Shown here: one piece after another, positions 57,701-64,000 of the stretch | How positions within the stretch are numbered: the first letter of the stretch is position 1 | How the letters are laid out: each line of letters opens with the position of its first letter | NCBI GenBank assembly: GCA_964019165.1 | Contig: OZ025274.1 | Span: forward strand, 10,309,407 to 10,373,406 | Direction of reading: 5' to 3' | Origin: Mastigias papua | Lineage: Eukaryota > Cnidaria > Scyphozoa > Rhizostomeae > Mastigiidae | DNA: 64,000 nt | The notes under the pieces: model-generated | Databases searched by the model: none | What the model saw: the letters and a program-made list of their open reading frames with translations, nothing else | Told to the model about the DNA's origin: nothing | Position numbers and translations under genes: made by a program

Positions 57701-60700
57701 AGTAAAATTCAGAATTTCAATGCTTTTCTAGTGTCTGTGCGATTTTGTGGCACTCTATGTGCAATGAAAATTAAGGAACTAGTAAGGAACTTTTAGTACT
57801 TGAAGTTGATAAAAAGAGGTCCGAAAATAAGGAATTTTTAGAACTAGGCCTTGAGCTAGGTTCTTTATAAAAAAAAGCATGTAGCTGGAAGCCATCTGAT
57901 GATGATGAAATAATGAATGAGGATGATGGGCACATTTTAGTATATATTCTAGAAAGTATGTAGTAAATGTAATAAGTTCTTTTTCAAAAAACTGAAGTTT
58001 GTTATCCAATGCATATTTTGGCCTTCCCTCCATTTGGAACAGCTTATGCCATAGATGTTCACCTTGGATCTTTACTTTCATACTTCAAAGCCCCCATCAT
58101 TTATTGCTACCCCCTTCTAATCTGGACTAGAGAGCATCTGGGAGCAGAGATAAGCTTATAGCAAACATGTTGAATCATCAATTCACAAAAATTGAAGTCC
58201 TGATGAATAATTTGTATTTTGGATGTAAATTGATAATATCTTCTTGAGCAACTGTTCTCTGGTTGAGGGGTCATCATGAGTATAAAGAAATCTGGAAAGT
58301 GGAGATTGGGGAAGTAATCAAGATGCAGTATGAAATGAATAATGAGCATGACAAGAATGCAGTTGAAGTTGTGAGAGTATAAAGTCATAAATCTTCTTGT
58401 GCTTGAGAATGGTGCAGTCATCGTAGTAGCGACAAAGACAATTCAAACACAAATGTCCTAAACTTATCTTTCCTTATTATTTCACTCAACAGTGACCACT
58501 GGTTTGGCTAGAAGACTTGCGTCCCTGCCATTGACCTGGAGCATATCTCCTCTAGCAATACAACACAGACTCTATTTAAAATCTACTAAAACATCTGGTG
58601 CTAATGACAAATGACGACTTCTGCGTTACTTTACATTCATTACCAACACAGAACTAAATTTACTCAAACAAAGAACTAACACAGTACGGATGTTACGTTA
58701 CCGTCATACACTTAACAATATACTTAAAATTTCCTGGGACCTATCGTGATTCTGTTGGGTCATATTCCCGTGGAGTCTCTGGCGCTGTGCAAAATGCAAA
58801 TAGCGGGCACTCCTCAGTTCCTTCAAACACTGAGAAGTCGAAATTCTAGCATTTCGGTGCAACTAACGTCCTGTAATGCTACAAGTCCTTCTTCAAGCCA
58901 CTTGGTATCAGGCCTCATCGTCCGACGATAGTTCGAAATACGAACGTATGGTCCATATCACCAAAATCTAACTATCAAAAATTAACAGTATTACATAAGA
59001 TACAGAAGAAGAGAAGTTTTACCTTATACCACAGGAAATAGCAAACACAATGCAAGAAGCAACGATTGTCTGTCAAAACGAGGGTGCAAAGTAGATTTGA
59101 GGATTTTTGGACAAGCCGTAAATTGAGGTGGTGGGTATGGCATGGAAGTCCCTTGCAATTAAAGTTTTACCAGACAAGAGAAATATGTTAAAGGCTTATG
59201 AAAATCCTATTGGATACTGACAGTAAGCTCTCTGTGAGGCACACCCACCAAACAGATGCAGGCCTGAAATTGCAAGGATCAAAGAGCCAGAAACAAGTGG
59301 GAAGAAGAAAAGTGAGCAACTGTATTAGTGAAAAGTTCTTTTGTAAAGTGAATGAGATCATTTTGCTTTTAATACCGTTTTACTATATATATGAATGGCC
59401 GTGTTAATAGGGTGAAATTATAAAGAATCCTGCTTCTACAAAATTACTTTTCTTGAGAAAACTGCAGTCTTTAAAATTCTTTAGCTGATATGAAATTATT
59501 GAAAAAGCTGCCTGGTACTAAGATATTGAATTTTAGATAAATTGATGTACAATTTGGAAACTTAATTCCATTTTAAGACATAGACTACTCAATTCAGTTT
59601 CTCCTTATCTCCACACAATTATATCATCAAGCTCTTCATTTGGCAAAAAATATGCAGTATGCAGTGTGCATTTTAGGGCTGCCCTAAATGACATCATCAA
59701 TGTACAGTACATATTGCTGTTTTAATGAAGAGAACTGATCTATTCCCAGAAAACAGTAGGTTCAGAACAAATTGTCACATCGAGAAGTCTTCATGATATG
59801 GATGCAAAAATGAAAATAATTGTCGAAGTCGAAGTTATCTTTCCAAAACTAATTTACTACTTCAATGTATATTTTCCATCGTTGACTGAAATACAACATC
59901 ATTTGAACAGAAATCTAAGCTTCAATATTGTGACCTATGGAAAATCTGTTTTATTAAAGTTTTAGTTTCATTGCCAAGAACTGCAAGCTGTTTGGTCAAC
60001 ACACGTTTCAACAGTAACCTAGAAATAGCTTAATAATAATTTCAAGTGTATATAAATTAAGCTATTACATTACTTAATACACAAAATTATAAAACCTATA
60101 TTTTTCGTATAATGTATTGAAGCCTCTTTACTCAATGTCTGTTTTTATATCACATAGTCCATTATGAATTTAATTGAAACTTAAAATCAACATTCAATCC
60201 TGATAAGCTGATAAATTTCTGGGTTCATGAGAATGTTATTGCGGAAGAATTGGCTACACCAGAATTTGCTACGCCAGACTTGGCTACACCAGAATTGGCT
60301 ACACCTGAGTTGGCTACACCAGAATTGGCTACACCAGAATTGGCTACACGAGAATTTGCTACGCCAGAATTGCCTACACCAGAATTTGCTACGCCAGACT
60401 TGGCTACACCAGAATTGGCTACACCTGAATTGGCTACACCAGAATTGGCTATACCTGAATTGGCTACACCAGAATTGGCTACACGTGAATTGGCTACGCC
60501 AGAATTGGCTACACCAGAATTGGCTGCACCTGAATTGGCTACACCTGAATTGGCTACACCAGAATTGGCTACACCTGAATTGGCTCACCTGAATTGGCTA
60601 CACCAGAATTGGCTACACCAGAATTGGCTACACAAGAATTGGCTACACCTGAATTGGCTACACAAGAATTGGCTACACCTGAATTTGCTACGCCAGACTT

Positions 60701-61547
60701 TATGACTTGATGTACTCAAGCCAACTGGACTAGCTTCTTATGCTTATTCTTTATTTTTTAATATTTTGTTCTTGAAGATATTTACAGAAATTATAAAAAC
60801 AGCCCTCCCTTTTACAAATCCTATAATTAGAGCATTTTTCACATTAATTGTGGTTGTCATGTCCTAAATGTCCCGGCCAGAACGTCTCATCCGTAAAATG
60901 GTCTTTTTTGTAATAAATGGGTCTAGCTTCGGTAAATTACAACCTCCAACCCTAGTAGATTTGATTTCTTCTTGATATTATGCTCAGTATCTTGCAAAAT
61001 GGGTAAAAAGAGATTTACTAGGTAGATTTGGTAAACTTTCAATCCGAAACTACAGGTTGCAAAAGTGACAAATTTTACCTATCACGTCCGGAACCAGGCT
61101 TGATTGGCTATAAATTCATAATAGGAATTTCAAACCAAAGTTTTTCAGTTTTAATGTCACCAGCTATATGCGAGTAATGAATGAACCTGATATCGTTAAT
61201 AAACCTATTACTGTTTGCCTTCAGGTCTCACGCCCGGAACTGTTGAAGTAGCCCAACTAGGCAATGATTGATTCTGTGTTTGTATGGAGGATAGCTACAT
61301 TTTGACTGTGCTTTAGAATTTAGGATTATCTCAGAGAATATGCAAAGCAATACATAACATTTAATATACAGAAACATGATTGTTTCAATTTTTGGTTATG
61401 TTGTTCATTTCTGCTGTATTTTAATTTTCCCTTCATTTTGCATTTAGGAAGATTATTTGTGTCAAGAATTCATAAAATTGGTTAATCTAGCAAAGGATGA
61501 GAATACCACTAAAGATATGTTAGTGAAGCAAATGAAGACTGAACAAG
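54799..61547 (+). CDS. unidentified multi-exon gene (partial model)
   Basis: Four consecutive phase-compatible exons: 54799-54927 (MAVTTVGRNFVCKCKFERNI to NQFLEDYSE; donor AG|GTTTGA), 55127-55180 (VLHGKNISEEKLEDLISE), 56534-56644 (IEDEISRRRAIGRKSLQIKQ to HMHPHLLVLQ) and 56880-56929 (AFVVAQHKKVLSNHEM). A further exon at 61448-61547 (EDYLCQEFIKLVNLAKDENT to KQMKTEQ) has clean splice sites but needs a connecting exon that I did not find, since the phases do not match directly. The start at 54,799 has a good Kozak context; an upstream ATG at 54,787 is possible. The product is helical and charged. I do not recognise the family. No domain or localisation signal is evident. Confidence 0.5.
56930..60177. 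other. putative intron, nothing firmly recognised
   Basis: AT-rich. Around 57,430-57,530 and 57,765-57,850 there are TAAGGAACTTTTAGTAC-like phrases also seen near 34,100, a dispersed repeat without clear ends. A short coding-like stretch DASEDYITLDDINGIDMILL occurs near 57,560-57,620 but has no supporting context. Confidence 0.35.
60243..60700 (+). repeat. 15-bp minisatellite coding-like for ATPEL repeats
   Basis: About 30 tandem units of GAATTGGCTACACCA with variants (ACACCT, ACGCCA, ACACGA, TTTGCT). Because 15 is divisible by three and the unit has no stop in any forward frame, all three plus frames stay open; one reads ELATP repeatedly. A unit near 60,580 lacks bases and shifts the frame. 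It lies in the presumed intron before the 61,448 exon. I treat it as a minisatellite, not a gene. Confidence 0.93.
60701..61447. other. no feature recognised
   Basis: Sequence between the minisatellite and the exon at 61,448. Two similar phrases (CCCGGCCAGAACGTCTCATC near 60,870 and TCACGTCCGGAACCAG near 61,082) may be old repeats. Confidence 0.3.
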
Positions 61548-63258
61548 GTAAGAAACTTATGCACTGAAACTTTAAGTGTATATAACCTGAATATGAAACT
61601 AAGAGACTTCTTACTATACTTGATATGCTGTTCACGACAAAAGAATTCATACGCTGCTATCTCTTTTGTTTTCCCTGATTTTCGTACGTAAAATGGGCAT
61701 TTTGCCCCTCTTACAAGCACCAAACTGCGTTCTATAGGGGACTGGGTCATAGTCTTTTTGTGAAATAGAAACCAGAAATAGGACTAAGTAAGCCTAAAGT
61801 TATGGTAACTAGAGTGCGATAGGCAACCAGAAATGCGTTTTACTTGACTGTAGCAATGCCAAGGATACGGGAAAATGCATACGTTTACACAGAATACCGT
61901 ATGTTGGTGGTGAGAGAAAAGAAGCATAGCGAGCATAGTGAAGGAGAAATGTTTTGGTTGATTTCATTTCAAGGAAGCATGCAAGAGGGGAACCATCTAA
62001 GTCTTCCGTCATATGTTCACAGCATCTCTTACCGGAAGATTTTCAAAGGAGATTCGTGAGCCTTACAGAGTTTGCAGAATCTCTGAATGTAAAACTGAAA
62101 GAAGTTGAGGGTCTCTCTGCTTCATGAAGAATATCCAAGAATGGAAGAACCTTTATTGGACGAAAAATGATTATGTGCGCTGCCCACAAAAAAGGAACTC
62201 AATGAATAAATTGCTAGTTCGCGCCGTAAGCGTTGAGTGAAATTCTCAAAACGTTACTTCTTGTCTCCTTTTGTCATACCATTGCAAGCATGCTACGAAA
62301 GCCATTGAATCATCAGCGAGAGATCCCAAGCAGCCAGATGCGAGACTTTAATTTTCATTGTGCTCAAAATTCGAATTGTCATCCATCAACTCATGATCCG
62401 TATGGACCTGGCGTTTGACCAAATGTTGGCTGCTTTCAAATCAGAACAAGCCATACTTGCACAGTATTATTATTTCTACACCGTCAAAGACTAGGGCCTA
62501 GATCTCTATATCATGTGCGGAATCAAGACACAAGTGAGACAACTTATGGACTTTTGTCGGGACCTTGCATTTCTCAAATTGATTTTTAAACTCGATATTT
62601 GATTTCAGTGTAAGATACTGGTGTTGAATGGGTGATCAAAAATAAGTATTTTTATTCAAGCCAATGAAATCGAAACCTGTGAGGAATGGAGCATTTGAGG
62701 GGATCGTTACGAATGGAAGTGTGATCATGTAAGCGGATGTGAGGAATATTTTTCATTTTCCTTGTACCAATATTTATGTACGATACACATTACAGCAAAA
62801 CTAGCTGACAAAGCTACTAATAATAGATAGAATGTAAAACAAAGCAATAACAAATGAAACCGTATAACCCCTATCGCTGATCTTCCAAGGATTCATCTGT
62901 GGGGCTGTCTGTAGATATGCCTTAAGGTGCTTTTTAAAAATAAGCATATGGCTCTCTGCTTCACAACTCTTTGCAGGCCTCCCAGCCAAAATCTACAGCT
63001 TCTTTTAAGACTTTATGCTATGTTTTTGCCATATTATGTATGCTATTTTATGCAATATTCCCATGGAATGGCTGCTATTTCATGGTAATTTTTCTTGAAC
63101 TTCATTATATTCGATGCTGCCCTATCGGTTTGCCTGTCAATTAAGCCAATCAAAATAAGATTTCCTTGAGTAAGGGGACCATAGGCGCACGTTATTGCAT
63201 GTTCGTGACGGACGTGTGACGTGCATTCCTGTGATATAAAGCTTACATGCAATTTCAG
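61548..63258. other. no feature firmly recognised
   Basis: Short open frames (for example 61,844-62,059) lack recognisable motifs or consistent splice sites. No TIR element or array is seen. Confidence 0.35.
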
Positions 63259-63440
63259 CTGTCCTTACTATCAACATCAGCTCATGTGAGTACGACAGTA
63301 TGGCAGAAGAAGGCTGCAGAACAACTTGTGAAAACTATGCAGGGCCATACGCAGCACGGAGACAACCTGTGCATTTAACCCATTCAGTAAGATATGTGAA
63401 GGTTGAAATTACACAAGCTTCATCGCTTTTTAGGAGATGA
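63259..63440 (+). CDS. possible terminal exon of the unidentified gene
   Basis: An acceptor-like AATTTCAG ends at 63,258. Entering with two bases to complete a codon, as the phase-1 exit of the 61,448-61,547 exon requires, gives about 60 open codons (containing MAEEGCRTTCENYAGPYAAR) up to TGA 63,438-63,440. There is no homology support and the intermediate intron is unverified. Confidence 0.25.
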
Positions 63441-64000
63441 TTTTTCACAGCCTCCACCCTTGAAGTATTTTTGTTGGTGCACAGTAGCACAGAGTCCATT
63501 CCTTAGGTACCTATTTTGATACGATTTGTGCGTGATATCTTTGCAGCAAGTCAAATTATTTCCATCTAGAATTAAGTTTTATAGTCATCGTATATCATCA
63601 GATAGTATGCACCTTGTTTATGTTTAATGTAATGGTCATAGGATCGATAATCAACGTTTACTCCCCATGGTATTGTCTGTGTACTATTGTAACTTGTATA
63701 CTTTTATGTTAATAGAAACAAAATGGTCATATCGCCTGGTCGAAATCCTGACTGCTTTTCTCTCAAAAGGTTATTATCACATAGATCTTGATAGAGCTTG
63801 TCCAATAAGAGTTTCTTAACAAATTTCCTGACATTTGGCAGGAGTGAAGTCGGTCAATGCTTCATTTTTTGTACCTACTCTCTTTCTTGTGGATGGAAAC
63901 AATATAGGTTTTTTTCATATAGAGGGATAAATTCCTATTTCCAGACATTGCTACCGAAAGGGGTCTGTTTGCACAACAGACACTGCAGATGACACTGCAA
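63441..64000. other. no feature recognised
   Basis: AT-rich end of the window with no supported gene or repeat. Confidence 0.35.

Noticed and set aside
60187..60588. Minus-strand frame of SQFWC repeats
   Set aside because: By-product of the 15-bp minisatellite read backwards.

Overview
The window is eukaryotic. It holds an intron-containing protein gene with canonical splice sites, a wide range of animal transposons, and AT-rich sequence with long (AT)n tracts. The main host gene is recognisable as CCDC157, an animal coiled-coil gene. The transposon set (BEL/Pao, Ty3/Gypsy, Penelope-like, several non-LTR families, piggyBac, a TTAA Kolobok-type element) suggests an invertebrate metazoan. The wording of several LINE reverse-transcriptase tails looks cnidarian to me, but that assignment is inference from memory of such families.

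Layout. (1) 0.1-18.9 kb is a repeat block. A minus-strand LINE (about 0.78-16.2 kb) is split by a small inverted-repeat element and by a complete BEL/Pao retrotransposon (2,104-14,881; 228-bp LTRs; TSD GTCAC). The BEL gag gene is split by an inverted-repeat element whose arms are 20-bp minisatellites (2,766-9,340; TSD TAAGGG). That element is in turn split by an intact Ty3/Gypsy retrotransposon (3,928-9,090; 180-bp LTRs that look identical; TSD TATT). This makes a four-level nest with target-site duplications at every step. More LINE debris and an 810-bp TIR element (TSD CACTA) follow. (2) 19.4-33.6 kb is the CCDC157 orthologue on the plus strand: eight exons whose phases all agree, one GC-AG intron, a possible 15-nt microexon and a C-terminal C2HC finger. 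Its introns hold MITEs, a LINE tail, a G-quadruplex-prone repeat and (AT)n. (3) 33.7-51 kb is a transposon graveyard: two Harbinger-like MITEs, LINE and Penelope-like fragments, and a 4.66-kb piggyBac element with TTAA ends and long arms built of 140-150-bp tandem units. (4) 51.5-54.4 kb is an apparently intact Kolobok-type DNA transposon with TTAA target duplication, inserted in a minus-strand LINE. (5) 54.6-64 kb holds exons of a second, unidentified plus-strand gene, a 15-bp minisatellite, and long stretches in which I recognise nothing.

The transposons are independent parasites and do not form a pathway with CCDC157. The most informative signals are the nested insertions, a complete -1 frameshift cassette (slippery heptamer, spacer, stem) between Ty3 gag and pol, and the clean exon model of CCDC157. 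All calls come from reading the sequence; no searches were run.
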